Positions 41,405-50,634 of a stretch of 64,000 nucleotides of DNA are shown here, piece by piece (position 1 is the first letter of the stretch; the number at the start of each line of letters is the position of its first letter). A model generated the notes under the pieces. It was not told where the DNA came from, did not search any database, and saw only the letters and a list, made by a program, of their open reading frames with translations. The position numbers and the translations under genes were made by a program. The DNA is from Flavobacterium buctense (GTDB lineage Bacteria; Bacteroidota; Bacteroidia; Flavobacteriales; Flavobacteriaceae), in NCBI RefSeq assembly GCF_014486695.1, contig NZ_JACTAB010000001.1, positions 744,001-808,000 on the forward strand, given 5' to 3'.

Positions 41405-42678
41405 TATTTCGTTGGAAAAGTAATGGTTTCATTAATCCAACAACCAATAGTTAATGATTTGCCATTCATTTTTTCTTTATTGATTTCGGCTTGAGAAAAA
41501 GATTTTGGAGTCAATCTTTCTACCATCTTATCGGCAGCACCTTTCAATGTTGGTTCTGCTGCACTGGCTTTTTTAGCGGTTTGTATGGCTAAATAGTTAA
41601 TCGCTTTTTTATCAAAATCGGTCTTGCCACAATCTTTAGAAGCATTGGCATAAAGTTCGGCTAGAAACAAATAAGCACTTCCCATTTTTGGATCGGACAA
41701 AACGGCTTTGTTTAAACTTTCTTTAGATTTTGCTTTGTCACCATACAATAATCCGGTTGCTAAAGTGTAATATATTTTGGCTTTAGCTTGCGGATTGGTT
41801 TCTAAATCTGCGGATTGGCTGTAAAACTTTATAGCTTCATCAAATTTCTTTTGTTTTAATGAGGCCAACGCCATAAAATAAGAAGATTGCGCTGTGGTTT
41901 TGTTGGCATATAAATTTTCTGCCATTTTGCCAAAAATGGGTTGGGCACTACATTTATCTCCAATACTTGTTAAAGCACTTGTAATCCAATCTAAATTGGT
42001 TTGATTGAGCTGGTATTTTTTTTCGTAATAAATGGCCAAATTATCACAAGTTGCCAAATCTTTAGCCAAAGAAATTATCCCGCGTTGTGCAGTTCTGTAA
42101 TCATTGGCTTTTTCAGTATTTGTATTCTGTAATTTGGTTAACATGCTGTTGACTAAAGTGTATTTGTCCAAAAGCAATTCGGTATTGAACTTTGGATTAC
42201 CGGCTTTGTATTTTTCATGACACAAACTAAAATAGGTGTAAATAGCATTGGCATTGTTAATACTGTCGGAGGCTTTAGAAAAACCGTCATCGAGTAAACT
42301 TAGAATTTCATCTTTGACCTCAATTTTATTGTCGTGTAAAGCCATGGCTTTGTTGACTTCAAAATCGGTTGTTGTTAATGGGAAGTTTTTATTGTATTGG
42401 TCGTACAATTTCATTAGGTCACGTACCAAAGATTCTTTTTCTTCGGCCTCAGCGGCATTGTCAATTTTGTATTGAAGGATACCTATTCCGTCGGTGTAGA
42501 TGGTTTCACTTTGTTTTGGGCAATTTTTTCTTACTTGGCTCCAAGTTTCAAAAGCATCTGCAATCTTCCTGTCCTTAAAAAGTTCTTGGTAGGTTGTAAT
42601 TGTGGATGAACAGTCAAACTTTTGAGCATTGCTATTGGTGAAGCACAAAATAGCAATTAGTAAAAAAAATGCTTTCAT
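41404..42678 (-). CDS. Secreted TPR-repeat protein of unknown function
   Basis: A 424-residue protein with a cleavable signal peptide (about 1-18, LCFTNSNAQ). The mature sequence is almost wholly helical. Its second half has tetratricopeptide-like pairs, for example SSYFMALASLKQKKFDEAIK, ADLETNPQAKAKIYYTLATG and MGSAYLFLAELYANASK. Several conserved cysteines (about 23, 49, 205-250) could form disulphides. It is probably a periplasmic scaffold. It lies between an outer-membrane protein gene and lptC, with 12 bases before it and a one-base overlap after it, so it may take part in outer-membrane or LPS assembly. No enzyme motif is seen. Confidence 0.78.
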   Translation of the reverse strand: MKAFFLLIAILCFTNSNAQKFDCSSTITTYQELFKDRKIADAFETWSQVRKNCPKQSETIYTDGIGILQYKIDNAAEAEEKESLVRDLMKLYDQYNKNFPLTTTDFEVNKAMALHDNKIEVKDEILSLLDDGFSKASDSINNANAIYTYFSLCHEKYKAGNPKFNTELLLDKYTLVNSMLTKLQNTNTEKANDYRTAQRGIISLAKDLATCDNLAIYYEKKYQLNQTNLDWITSALTSIGDKCSAQPIFGKMAENLYANKTTAQSSYFMALASLKQKKFDEAIKFYSQSADLETNPQAKAKIYYTLATGLLYGDKAKSKESLNKAVLSDPKMGSAYLFLAELYANASKDCGKTDFDKKAINYLAIQTAKKASAAEPTLKGAADKMVERLTPKSFSQAEINKEKMNGKSLTIGCWINETITFPTK

Positions 42679-42690
42679 AATGAACTTTTT

Positions 42691-43944
42691 TTAGTCGATT
42701 TTGCGTTTCACAAACCATCTGTCGCTTAAGGATAATCCAACGCTGAGGTTAAAATAGTTTTCTTCAACCAAGTTGTAATAAGTTGTGCCTCTTTTACCCA
42801 TTTCTAATCCAATGTTAATTTTGGAAAAAATACCGCCTAACGGAAGTCCGAAACCCGCATTTACTGCAGTGTCTGTAATGGATTTGCCTTGAATTACCAA
42901 ACCGGTATTTTCATAACGTATTCCGGCACGGTAAGTGATTCTTTTAAAATAACTGGAATAGGAATTGAAGTTAGGGATAAAATATCCGCCCAAACTATAT
43001 CGGGTTGCATTTTCGAAATAAGCACCTTGAATGTCAGTAAATCTATTAGTAGTTACACTGGTATTCAAGAAAGTTACTTCTGCACCAATCAACCATTTTT
43101 TTATTTGACCAAAACCTGTACCCAATGCCAATTTTGATGGGAGTTTGATGGTTGTGTCGTCAATACCTTCAACTTCTTGTCTTTCAATCACATCAATTGA
43201 GCCAACGCTTGAAAACTGTATAATGTCAATGGTTCTTCGGTTGCCCAATTTAACCTCAGATTCAGGAGAATATGTTAGACTGCTGAAAAAAGAAAATTTA
43301 CTGTTTATTTTGGTTTGATATGTTGCTCCGAATGTAGCATTCAACCCACTTACTTCGGAAGTGTTAATTTCTCGGGTACCATATTGAATAACGTTTTGGT
43401 ATCTTAAATTGGTGGTTTCAATCGTTCCGAAATTATATTGAATATCGGCACCGATATTGATTTTTTTTGTCAATTGATATCCTGCGCCTACAAATACTTT
43501 ATTCACGCCGCCAATTCCACTGTATCTTGAAAAAATAGGATTTTCATCATCGGATAAAGTTTGAATTTTGTACCCAACAGAAGAATAAGGAATTAATCCA
43601 AAACCAAAGCCTAATTTTCCAACCGGAATTCCAATGGCTAAGTAGTCTAAAGCTGTTCTTCTGGCTTTTTCTTCTTGAGTTTCAGTTTTAGATTTGGTAT
43701 TGGCATAAGTACCGCCAAGGGCAAAAACAGTCAGTTTCAAACTCGCTAACTGGGCTGGATTTTGAAGATTTAAGTGAATACTGTCCGGAAAAACAGAGAC
43801 ACCACCCATAGAACGGGTGTCAATGGTTCCTTTAAATTTTACGTCTCCGATTCCATAAAAAGAATAAGGTGAAGATGTTCCTTCTTGAGCAAAGGCAGAG
43901 AATGAAAAAAGTAAACAAAGGCTTACTATAATTTTTTTAATCAT
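42691..43944 (-). CDS. Outer-membrane beta-barrel protein (FadL-like appearance)
   Basis: A 417-residue protein with signal peptide 1-19 (LLFSFSAFA-Q) and an all-beta mature part with alternating residues, e.g. LAIGIPVGKLGFGFGLIPYS, INIGADIQYNFGTIE, TFGATYQTKINSKFSFFSSL, RYSLGGYFIPNF. The C terminus ends in a strand, YFNLSVGLSLSDRWFVKRKI. This fits an outer-membrane barrel of the general shape of FadL-type porins, though I cannot assign a substrate. SSPYSFYGIGDVKFKG near the start is a plug-like or exposed stretch. It overlaps the coaX stop by four bases and precedes the TPR and lptC genes. Confidence 0.78.
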   Translation of the reverse strand: MIKKIIVSLCLLFSFSAFAQEGTSSPYSFYGIGDVKFKGTIDTRSMGGVSVFPDSIHLNLQNPAQLASLKLTVFALGGTYANTKSKTETQEEKARRTALDYLAIGIPVGKLGFGFGLIPYSSVGYKIQTLSDDENPIFSRYSGIGGVNKVFVGAGYQLTKKINIGADIQYNFGTIETTNLRYQNVIQYGTREINTSEVSGLNATFGATYQTKINSKFSFFSSLTYSPESEVKLGNRRTIDIIQFSSVGSIDVIERQEVEGIDDTTIKLPSKLALGTGFGQIKKWLIGAEVTFLNTSVTTNRFTDIQGAYFENATRYSLGGYFIPNFNSYSSYFKRITYRAGIRYENTGLVIQGKSITDTAVNAGFGLPLGGIFSKINIGLEMGKRGTTYYNLVEENYFNLSVGLSLSDRWFVKRKID

Positions 43945-44669
43945 TTTTGATTGTATTGAAAAGTTTGGTTCAAACTTTCCAGCAGAAAATTTGAATTGGC
44001 AAATATGGTATTTTTTAATCGTTTAGCCAAAAATTCTGCATCGCCACCCGTTAAAATTATGATAAATTTAGCGTATTGTGCTTTATATTGTTCAATAAAG
44101 CCGTCAATTTCAAGAGTTATGCCATTGACTACACCAGAATGGATGGATTCTTCTGTAGAATTCCCGATCACATATTCCGGATAAGCTTTATTTAGTAAAG
44201 GCAGTTTAGCGGTAAATTGATGCAGTGATTCATAACGCAAACGAATACCGGGTGAAATAGCGCCACCAAGATACCGATTGTCTTCATCTACAAAATCATA
44301 AGTGATACAAGTCCCGGCATCAATTACCAAACGATTTTGATTGGGAAATTGCAACGTAGCACCTGTGGCCAAAACCATGCGGTCAATGCCAAGCGTTTTT
44401 GGGGTAGTATATAAATTAGCAAACGGAAACTGACTTTCATGAGAAATAAAGTGAATCGAAATCTTTTTTTCTAAAGTATGAAAGACCGATTTATCCATAT
44501 TTCCGACAGAAGCAACCACAATTGAAGTTATTTTCAAAAATTTTTCTAGTATAAATTCAATTTTTTCGACCATTTCTTTTTTGTCGAAAATGATAAGGTC
44601 TAAAAGAGTATTATCTTCAAATACAGCCGCTTTGATTCGGGTATTTCCAATATCTATGGCTAATAGCAT
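43941..44669 (-). CDS. coaX: Type III pantothenate kinase
   Basis: A 242-residue cytoplasmic enzyme that phosphorylates pantothenate, the first step to coenzyme A. It has the acetate-kinase/Hsp70 fold motifs: DIGNTRIKAAVFE (5-17, phosphate loop), LGIDRMVLATGA (the GxDR motif) and VIDAGTCITYDFVD followed by YLGGAISPGIRLRYESLHQF (catalytic and pantothenate-binding part). A late ILTGGDAEFL is the adenosine motif. Type III kinases are longer-lived in Bacteroidetes than CoaA. It heads the leftward cluster and overlaps the outer-membrane protein gene by four bases. Confidence 0.93.
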   Translation of the reverse strand: MLLAIDIGNTRIKAAVFEDNTLLDLIIFDKKEMVEKIEFILEKFLKITSIVVASVGNMDKSVFHTLEKKISIHFISHESQFPFANLYTTPKTLGIDRMVLATGATLQFPNQNRLVIDAGTCITYDFVDEDNRYLGGAISPGIRLRYESLHQFTAKLPLLNKAYPEYVIGNSTEESIHSGVVNGITLEIDGFIEQYKAQYAKFIIILTGGDAEFLAKRLKNTIFANSNFLLESLNQTFQYNQK

Positions 44670-44721
44670 GCTAGTGTTTTTAATGAGGCTAAGGTACGAA
44701 TAGATTTTTTTTATTATTTGT

Positions 44722-44752
44722 TTTGGATAAATTAAAAATCGTTCTATATTTG
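44722..44752 (+). promoter_or_regulatory. Bacteroidetes-type promoter of tRNA-Phe
   Basis: TTTG at 44722-44725 and TATATTTG at 44745-44752 with a 19-base spacer match the phylum consensus. The box and following bases (TATATTTGCAC) are identical to those before tRNA-Leu. Confidence 0.78.
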
Positions 44753-44769
44753 CACCCGCAACAAAGCAA

Positions 44770-44845
44770 GGTATCTTAGCTCAGTTGGTAGAGCAATGGA
44801 CTGAAAATCCATGTGTCCCTGGTTCGATTCCTGGAGATACCACCA
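44770..44845 (+). tRNA. tRNA-Phe (anticodon GAA), CCA encoded
   Basis: GGTATCT (44770-44776) pairs with AGATACC (44835-44841). The D arm contains TAGCTCAGTTGGTAGAGC, the anticodon loop CTGAAAA gives GAA, and the T arm is GGTTCGATTCC. The discriminator is A and CCA follows at 44843-44845. Acceptor, D, anticodon and T stems all pair. Confidence 0.96.
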
Positions 44846-44846
44846 C

Positions 44847-44880
44847 AAAACCTCGATAAGAAATTATCGGGGTTTTCTGT
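44847..44880 (+). terminator. Terminator of tRNA-Phe
   Basis: AAAACCTCGATAA (44847-44859) and TTATCGGGGTTTT (44864-44876) form a 13-bp stem with one wobble, directly after the tRNA CCA. Confidence 0.82.
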
Positions 44881-44993
44881 TTTTAGTAATTCTGCAATTC
44901 AAAAATTCAGCTCAAACTGCATTTAACATAAAAATATGAGGTAGTTTCTAATTTTTTCACTAAAATTGACCTCTTTTATAATCAATCGTTACA

Positions 44994-47162
44994 ATGAAAT
45001 TAAAACAAGCAGTTGTAGTGTTCCTGTTATCGTGCTTTTCACTATCGGCACAACAAAAAATTAGTGTAGAAGAAATTTACACGGGAGCATTCAGAGCACA
45101 AGGCATGGACGAACTCATCGCCATGAAAAACACCAACCAATACACGGTGCTTAACTTTGACAGAACTTCCAGAACCATGCAAATCGATTTATATGATTTT
45201 GCAACACTTAAAAAAGTCAATACCTTGATTGACACCAAGAACTTCTCAGAATTAGCTAACGGTATTGACAGCTATGTTTTTAGTAAAGACGAAAAGCAAT
45301 TGCTGATTGCCAATAATTCTAATCCAATCTTCCGTCATTCATTTACAGCAGATTATTTCCTGTATAATTTAGAAACCAAAAAACTAACCAAAGTACTTGA
45401 GCAAGTACAGGAACCAACCTTTTCTCCGGATGGTACTAAAATAGGTTTCGCCCAAAACAACAATCTTTTTATTTATGAAATCGCTTCCGAAAAAGTAACT
45501 CAGGTTACTTCAGACGGGAAGAAAAACAGCATTATCAATGGAATTACCGACTGGGTTTATGAAGAAGAATTTGCCTTCGTAAGAGCTTATGATTGGAGTG
45601 CCGATGGAAAAAAATTGGCCTACATTCGTTTTGACGAAAGCGAAGTGCCCGAATTTTCAATGAATGTTTTCAAGAAAGATTTGTATCCAACGGTAGAAAC
45701 GTTTAAGTATCCAAAGGCAGGTGAGAAGAATGCTGTCGTTTCCTTGTACGTTTATGATGTGACCTCGGCCGCTTCAAAAACCATCAATTTAGGAAATTAC
45801 AATGATTTCTACATCGCCAGAATGAAATGGACTAATGATGCCAATGTGCTTTCGGCCCAAGTTTTAAACCGCCACCAAGACAATTTAGACTTGCTTTTTA
45901 TTGACGGAACTACCGGAAATGCAAAAGTGGTTTTGAACGAAAAAGACAAAGCGTATGTAGATGTTACTGATAACCTAACATTTTTAAAAGACAATAGTTT
46001 CATCTGGACTTCGGAAAAAGACGGATACAATCACATTTATTTATATGACAAAACCGGGAAGTTGAAAAACCAAGTTACCAAAGGCAATTGGGAAGTGACC
46101 GCTTATTACGGTTTTGATGAGAAAAACAAAACGGTTTTCTATCAGTCGGTAGAAAATGGTTCAATTGGTAGAGATGTGTACCGAATTGGGTTAGACGGAA
46201 AAGGGAAAGTGAAATTATCTCAGCAAATAGGTACTAATTCAGCGACTTTCAGTCCGAATTTTGAGTATTTCATCAATACGTATTCAAGTACGACTCAGCC
46301 AACAGCTTACACTTTGAACAGTTCAAAAGACGGAAAACAAATGCAATCCATTGTTGACAATAAAGCTTTAGCCGAAAAACTTAAAAAATACGATTTACCT
46401 AATAAAGAGTTCTTCGAATTAACCACTGAAAAAGGACACAAGTTGAACGCATGGATGATCAAACCCAAAGATTTTGATGCCACCAAAAAGTATCCGGTTT
46501 TTATGTTCCAATATTCAGGTCCGGGTTCACAACAAGTGGCTAACCAATGGTTGAATTCTAATGATTATTGGTTTATGATGTTGTCTCAACAAGGCTATAT
46601 TGTGGCTTGTGTAGACGGAAGAGGAACCGGTTTTAAAGGTGCCGATTTCAAAAAATGCACTCAAAAAGAATTAGGTAAATTCGAATTAGAAGACCAAATT
46701 GATGCTGCAAAAGTAATCGGAAATTATGCTTATGTAGATAAAACCAGAATCGGTATATTTGGCTGGTCTTATGGCGGATTCATGAGTAGTAATTGTCTTT
46801 TCAAAGGTGCCGATGTTTTCAAAATGGCCATTGCCGTAGCACCGGTTACCAACTGGCGTTTCTATGATAGTATTTACACCGAAAGATACATGCAAACACC
46901 ACAAGAAAATGCTAGTGGTTATGATGACAATTCGCCTATAAATCACGTAAGCAAACTAAAAGGAAATTTCCTTTTAATTCACGGAACAGCAGACGACAAT
47001 GTGCATGTTCAAAATACGATGCAAATGATTGAAGCGCTGGTTCAAGCTAACAAGCAATTTGATTGGGCTATTTATCCCGACAAAAACCATGGGATTTACG
47101 GAGGCAAAACCAGAATTCAATTGTACAACAAAATGACGAATTTTATCAAAGAGAAATTATAA
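44994..47162 (+). CDS. Dipeptidyl peptidase IV (S9B)
   Basis: A 722-residue exported serine peptidase (signal peptide about 1-19, SCFSLSAQ). The N-terminal beta-propeller (about 40-460) contains WVYEEEFAFVRAYDWSADG, in which the Glu-Glu pair fixes the substrate amino terminus. The C-terminal alpha/beta-hydrolase has the nucleophile motif GWSYGG, the Asp in GTADDNVH and the His in KNHGIYGG (about His699). It removes X-Pro or X-Ala dipeptides from peptide N termini in the periplasm or at the surface. Three peptide transporters of the POT family follow, the first only 28 bases downstream, so it likely feeds them with dipeptides. Confidence 0.94.
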   Translation: MKLKQAVVVFLLSCFSLSAQQKISVEEIYTGAFRAQGMDELIAMKNTNQYTVLNFDRTSRTMQIDLYDFATLKKVNTLIDTKNFSELANGIDSYVFSKDEKQLLIANNSNPIFRHSFTADYFLYNLETKKLTKVLEQVQEPTFSPDGTKIGFAQNNNLFIYEIASEKVTQVTSDGKKNSIINGITDWVYEEEFAFVRAYDWSADGKKLAYIRFDESEVPEFSMNVFKKDLYPTVETFKYPKAGEKNAVVSLYVYDVTSAASKTINLGNYNDFYIARMKWTNDANVLSAQVLNRHQDNLDLLFIDGTTGNAKVVLNEKDKAYVDVTDNLTFLKDNSFIWTSEKDGYNHIYLYDKTGKLKNQVTKGNWEVTAYYGFDEKNKTVFYQSVENGSIGRDVYRIGLDGKGKVKLSQQIGTNSATFSPNFEYFINTYSSTTQPTAYTLNSSKDGKQMQSIVDNKALAEKLKKYDLPNKEFFELTTEKGHKLNAWMIKPKDFDATKKYPVFMFQYSGPGSQQVANQWLNSNDYWFMMLSQQGYIVACVDGRGTGFKGADFKKCTQKELGKFELEDQIDAAKVIGNYAYVDKTRIGIFGWSYGGFMSSNCLFKGADVFKMAIAVAPVTNWRFYDSIYTERYMQTPQENASGYDDNSPINHVSKLKGNFLLIHGTADDNVHVQNTMQMIEALVQANKQFDWAIYPDKNHGIYGGKTRIQLYNKMTNFIKEKL

Positions 47163-47190
47163 CTAACCAATACAAACTAAAACCAATATT

Positions 47191-48897
47191 ATGAGTGAAA
47201 CTACAGTAAAAACAGGACATCCTAAAGGACTTTGGGTGCTATTCGGAACCGAAATGTGGGAACGATTCAACTTCTACGGAATGCGCGCGATTCTGACATT
47301 GTTTATGGTAAATGCCCTAATGTTAGGAGAGTCAAATGCATCAATTATTTATGGTGGATTTTTGGCTTTATGTTATCTAACACCTCTTTTAGGAGGTTTT
47401 ATTTCAGATAAATATTTGGGAAACAGAAGTTGTATTATGCTTGGTGGAATTTTGATGGCAATTGGTCAGTTTTCATTGTTTTACAGTGCTACCATATATG
47501 ATAATAATTTAGGTTTATCTAAAGGTGTTTTTTGGTTAGGTCTTTTTGTTATTATTTTTGGAAATGGATTCTTTAAACCTAATATCTCCTCTATGGTTGG
47601 AAGTTTATATCCACCTCAAGAAAAGACTAAATTAGACTCTGCTTTTACTATTTTTTATATGGGAATTAATATTGGTGCTCTATTAAGTCAATATTTTGTT
47701 CCACTTTTTGCCGATGTAAAGATTAATGGAGTACAAGATCCTACAGTTTTTAAATGGGGTTATTTAATGGCAGGTATTGCTATGGTTTTAGGAACATTAG
47801 TTTTTTTCTTTTTAAAAGATAAATATGTTGTTTCACCTGATGGAACTCCAATTGGAGCAAAACCTAATAAAGATTCTTCAAAAGGTGAAGTTGAAGAACA
47901 AGCAAAATTCACAAGTAAATCAATAGGAATTGCAACAATTTTATTTTTTGTTTTATTTTTTACTTTCAGATACTTATTAGTTTCAGAAATTGGATTTAGT
48001 AATTTTGAAATAGGAACTTTAGTTAAAGGAATCATTTATCCTATTATTTATGGTGCAGGAATTTCATTGGCTTTTTTAATCATGAGCTCAGCTGAAAGCA
48101 AAATTGAGAGGGAAAGAATTTCGGTGATTTATATTGTTTCGTTTTTCATTATTTTCTTTTGGGCAGCCTTTGAGCAAGCTGGTTCATCATTAACTTTTAT
48201 TGCTTCAAATCAAACTGATAGAACTTTTATCTTTGGATGGGATATGCCAGCATCAATGGTTCAGATTTTTAATGGGCTTTTTGTTGTTATTTTAGCTGTA
48301 CCATTTAGTATAATGTGGGATAGATTAAGAGCAAAACAAAAAGAACCAATCTCACCAATGAAACAAGCTTTAGGACTAGCTTTGATTGCTTTAAGTTATT
48401 TTATTATTGCTCATAATGTTAAAGATCTAGGGAATAGTGGTTTATTAGCAATAAAATGGTTGGTTTTATTATATTTCATTCAAACAATGGGTGAGCTTTG
48501 TTTATCACCGATTGGATTATCTTTGGTTGGAAAGTTAGCACCAAAGCGTTTTGCTTCATTATTATATGGTGTTTTCTTTATTTCTAATGCTGCCGGATAT
48601 GCTTTAGCTGGTTCACTTGGAGCAATCATTCCAGCTACTGGGGATAAATTTCTAAAAGCAGAAACATTAGGTGTAAATCTTCAAGATGTTTTAGATAAAA
48701 AAACAACGTTAACAGTTGAGCAAGTTGCTATGTTCGATAAAGAACAATTACCAACCGCTTACACTTCATTTGGAGGTTTTGAAATTCATAATTTATATGA
48801 GTTTTTCATGGTTTTTGTTATTTTATGTGGAATTGCTGCGATTATTTTAGCGGTTTTGACCCCAAAATTGAAGAAAATGATGCACGGCGTGAGATAA
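47191..48897 (+). CDS. POT-family proton-dependent peptide transporter 1
   Basis: A 568-residue inner-membrane carrier with 12-14 helices. GTEMWERFNFYGMRAILTLF (about 18-37) contains the ExxERFxYYG-type proton and substrate motif of the POT/PTR2 family, and GNGFFKPNISSMVGSLYPP is the second signature. It imports di- and tripeptides with protons. It follows the DPP-IV gene and precedes two paralogues. The first 140 bases have ordinary composition, but most of the interior is strikingly AT-rich and uses A/T-ending codons, then the last 60 bases return to normal. This suggests an internal segment replaced by recombination. Confidence 0.93.
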   Translation: MSETTVKTGHPKGLWVLFGTEMWERFNFYGMRAILTLFMVNALMLGESNASIIYGGFLALCYLTPLLGGFISDKYLGNRSCIMLGGILMAIGQFSLFYSATIYDNNLGLSKGVFWLGLFVIIFGNGFFKPNISSMVGSLYPPQEKTKLDSAFTIFYMGINIGALLSQYFVPLFADVKINGVQDPTVFKWGYLMAGIAMVLGTLVFFFLKDKYVVSPDGTPIGAKPNKDSSKGEVEEQAKFTSKSIGIATILFFVLFFTFRYLLVSEIGFSNFEIGTLVKGIIYPIIYGAGISLAFLIMSSAESKIERERISVIYIVSFFIIFFWAAFEQAGSSLTFIASNQTDRTFIFGWDMPASMVQIFNGLFVVILAVPFSIMWDRLRAKQKEPISPMKQALGLALIALSYFIIAHNVKDLGNSGLLAIKWLVLLYFIQTMGELCLSPIGLSLVGKLAPKRFASLLYGVFFISNAAGYALAGSLGAIIPATGDKFLKAETLGVNLQDVLDKKTTLTVEQVAMFDKEQLPTAYTSFGGFEIHNLYEFFMVFVILCGIAAIILAVLTPKLKKMMHGVR

Positions 48898-48925
48898 TCA
48901 CATATTAAAAATATTTTATATCTTT

Positions 48926-48960
48926 CAAACCTACAAGAAGCTCTTGTAGGTTTGTTTTTT
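48926..48960 (+). terminator. Terminator between POT genes 1 and 2
   Basis: CAAACCTACAAGA (48926-48938) and TCTTGTAGGTTTG (48942-48954) form a perfect 13-bp stem with loop AGC, followed by six T. Confidence 0.9.
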
Positions 48961-48974
48961 TAAATCAAAAAATT

Positions 48975-50633
48975 ATGTGGAAAAGTCATCCTAAAGCACT
49001 GCCTTACTTATTTTTATCCGAAATGTGGGAGCGATTCGGTTACTATTTAATGATTGGAATTTTTACCTTATTTCTCAAAGATGTTGAAGCCGGTTTTTCC
49101 ATGACTGAGAAAGAAGCGTCCGATTTATATGGTACTTTTATTGCCTTAGTATTCTTAACGCCATTTATTGGTGGTTTGGTTGCCGATCGATATTTTGGCT
49201 ATAAAAAATCAATTGTCATTGGAGGTTTAATGATGGGTGCCGGTTATATGCTGATGGGAACACAAGACGTCACCATGCTTTATGTTGCTATGACATTGGT
49301 CATTGTTGGTAACGGCTTTTTCAAACCAAACATTTCAACGCTTTTAGGAAATTTCTATAACGACGAACAATACAAAGACAAGAAAGACGAAGGCTATAAT
49401 ATTTTCTACATGGGAATCAATATTGGTGCTTTCATTTGTAATTTCTTTGGTGCGGCACTAAAAATTCTTTTCGGATGGCAGGAAGCTTTTATGGCAGCCG
49501 GTGTTGGAATGTTTATTGGGGTAATTGTATTTTTGTTGGGAAGCAAACATTATGGAGATAAGACCGAGAAGAAAGGCGTGCAAGAAGGTGATATGCCCTT
49601 TTATAAAATTGTATTATTTATCCTTGTTCCTTCGGTAATTTTTGGAGTTATCGGTTGGTTTTTAAAAGGCGTGCAATCAGACGCAAATCCGAATTGTGCC
49701 GTTTTTGGATCAGACAGTACCGATGCTTTTATCTTTGCTTGTATTCCGGTAATTTTCTTTTATGGGAGTTTATATTTCAAGGCTAAAGTTGAAGACAAAA
49801 GACCTATCGGAGCATTATTAGCCATTTTTGGTGTAGTAATTTTGTTTTGGGCCGTATTCAAATTAAATGGTTCGGCACTCAACAATTGGGGTGATAAATA
49901 TACCGATAGAGAATTAACAGGAACTACTCAAATGATAGCATCCAAGTTGGTACTTACCGATACGTTGACTTATAAGAAAGATTCTGTCGCTCTTTATGAT
50001 CAAGCTTTCCGAATCCAAAAAAAAGAGGGAGAAGTGATTAAAACAGTGGATTATCCTTTATACTTCAGAAATGTACACAAAGAAAAATTGCCTGAAGAAA
50101 GCAGCAAAGTATTCACTTGGTCAGCCAATTTGAGTCAGTCTATTAATCCGGGTTGGGTGATTATTTTAACCCCATTGGTAGTGGCCTTTTTTACTTATTT
50201 GCGCAGCAGAAAGAAAGAACCAAGTACACCAACTAAAATAGCTTTCGGTTTATTAATTTCAGCCTTATCTGTTTTAGTGATGGTCGCTGCAGTGCATATT
50301 GGGAATAATGGAAGCGAAAAAGTTTCCGTTTGGTGGTTAGTAGCCAATTACGGTGTCATCACCATCGGAGAATTATTCCTAAGTCCGATGGGATTGTCAG
50401 TGGTTTCTAAGTTATCACCAAAGAACATTACTTCTTTAATGATGGGCGGTTGGTTTTTATCCACCTCTATCGGAAATAAAATGTCGGGTGTTTTAGCGAG
50501 TTTGTGGGACACTTACGATGACAAAGCCAACTTCTTTTGGGTGAATTTTGCCCTTTTGATGTTTGCTACCTTGTTGATGTTTACTTTGTTGAAACAATTG
50601 AATAAAGTAATGAAAGAAAAAGGAATTAACTAA
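48975..50633 (+). CDS. POT-family proton-dependent peptide transporter 2
   Basis: A 552-residue membrane carrier. LSEMWERFGYYLMIGIFTLF (about 12-31) has ExxERFxYY, but the usual YG is YL here. GNGFFKPNISTLLGNFY and the late GELFLSPMGLSVVSKLSP are the other family marks. A hydrophilic insertion of about 60 residues (after NGSALNNWGDKY, rich in T, K, D and E) is absent from transporters 1 and 3. That insertion and the altered motif suggest a different substrate range. It starts 78 bases after gene 1 behind a terminator and ends one base before gene 3. Confidence 0.92.
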   Translation: MWKSHPKALPYLFLSEMWERFGYYLMIGIFTLFLKDVEAGFSMTEKEASDLYGTFIALVFLTPFIGGLVADRYFGYKKSIVIGGLMMGAGYMLMGTQDVTMLYVAMTLVIVGNGFFKPNISTLLGNFYNDEQYKDKKDEGYNIFYMGINIGAFICNFFGAALKILFGWQEAFMAAGVGMFIGVIVFLLGSKHYGDKTEKKGVQEGDMPFYKIVLFILVPSVIFGVIGWFLKGVQSDANPNCAVFGSDSTDAFIFACIPVIFFYGSLYFKAKVEDKRPIGALLAIFGVVILFWAVFKLNGSALNNWGDKYTDRELTGTTQMIASKLVLTDTLTYKKDSVALYDQAFRIQKKEGEVIKTVDYPLYFRNVHKEKLPEESSKVFTWSANLSQSINPGWVIILTPLVVAFFTYLRSRKKEPSTPTKIAFGLLISALSVLVMVAAVHIGNNGSEKVSVWWLVANYGVITIGELFLSPMGLSVVSKLSPKNITSLMMGGWFLSTSIGNKMSGVLASLWDTYDDKANFFWVNFALLMFATLLMFTLLKQLNKVMKEKGIN

Positions 50634-50634
50634 T

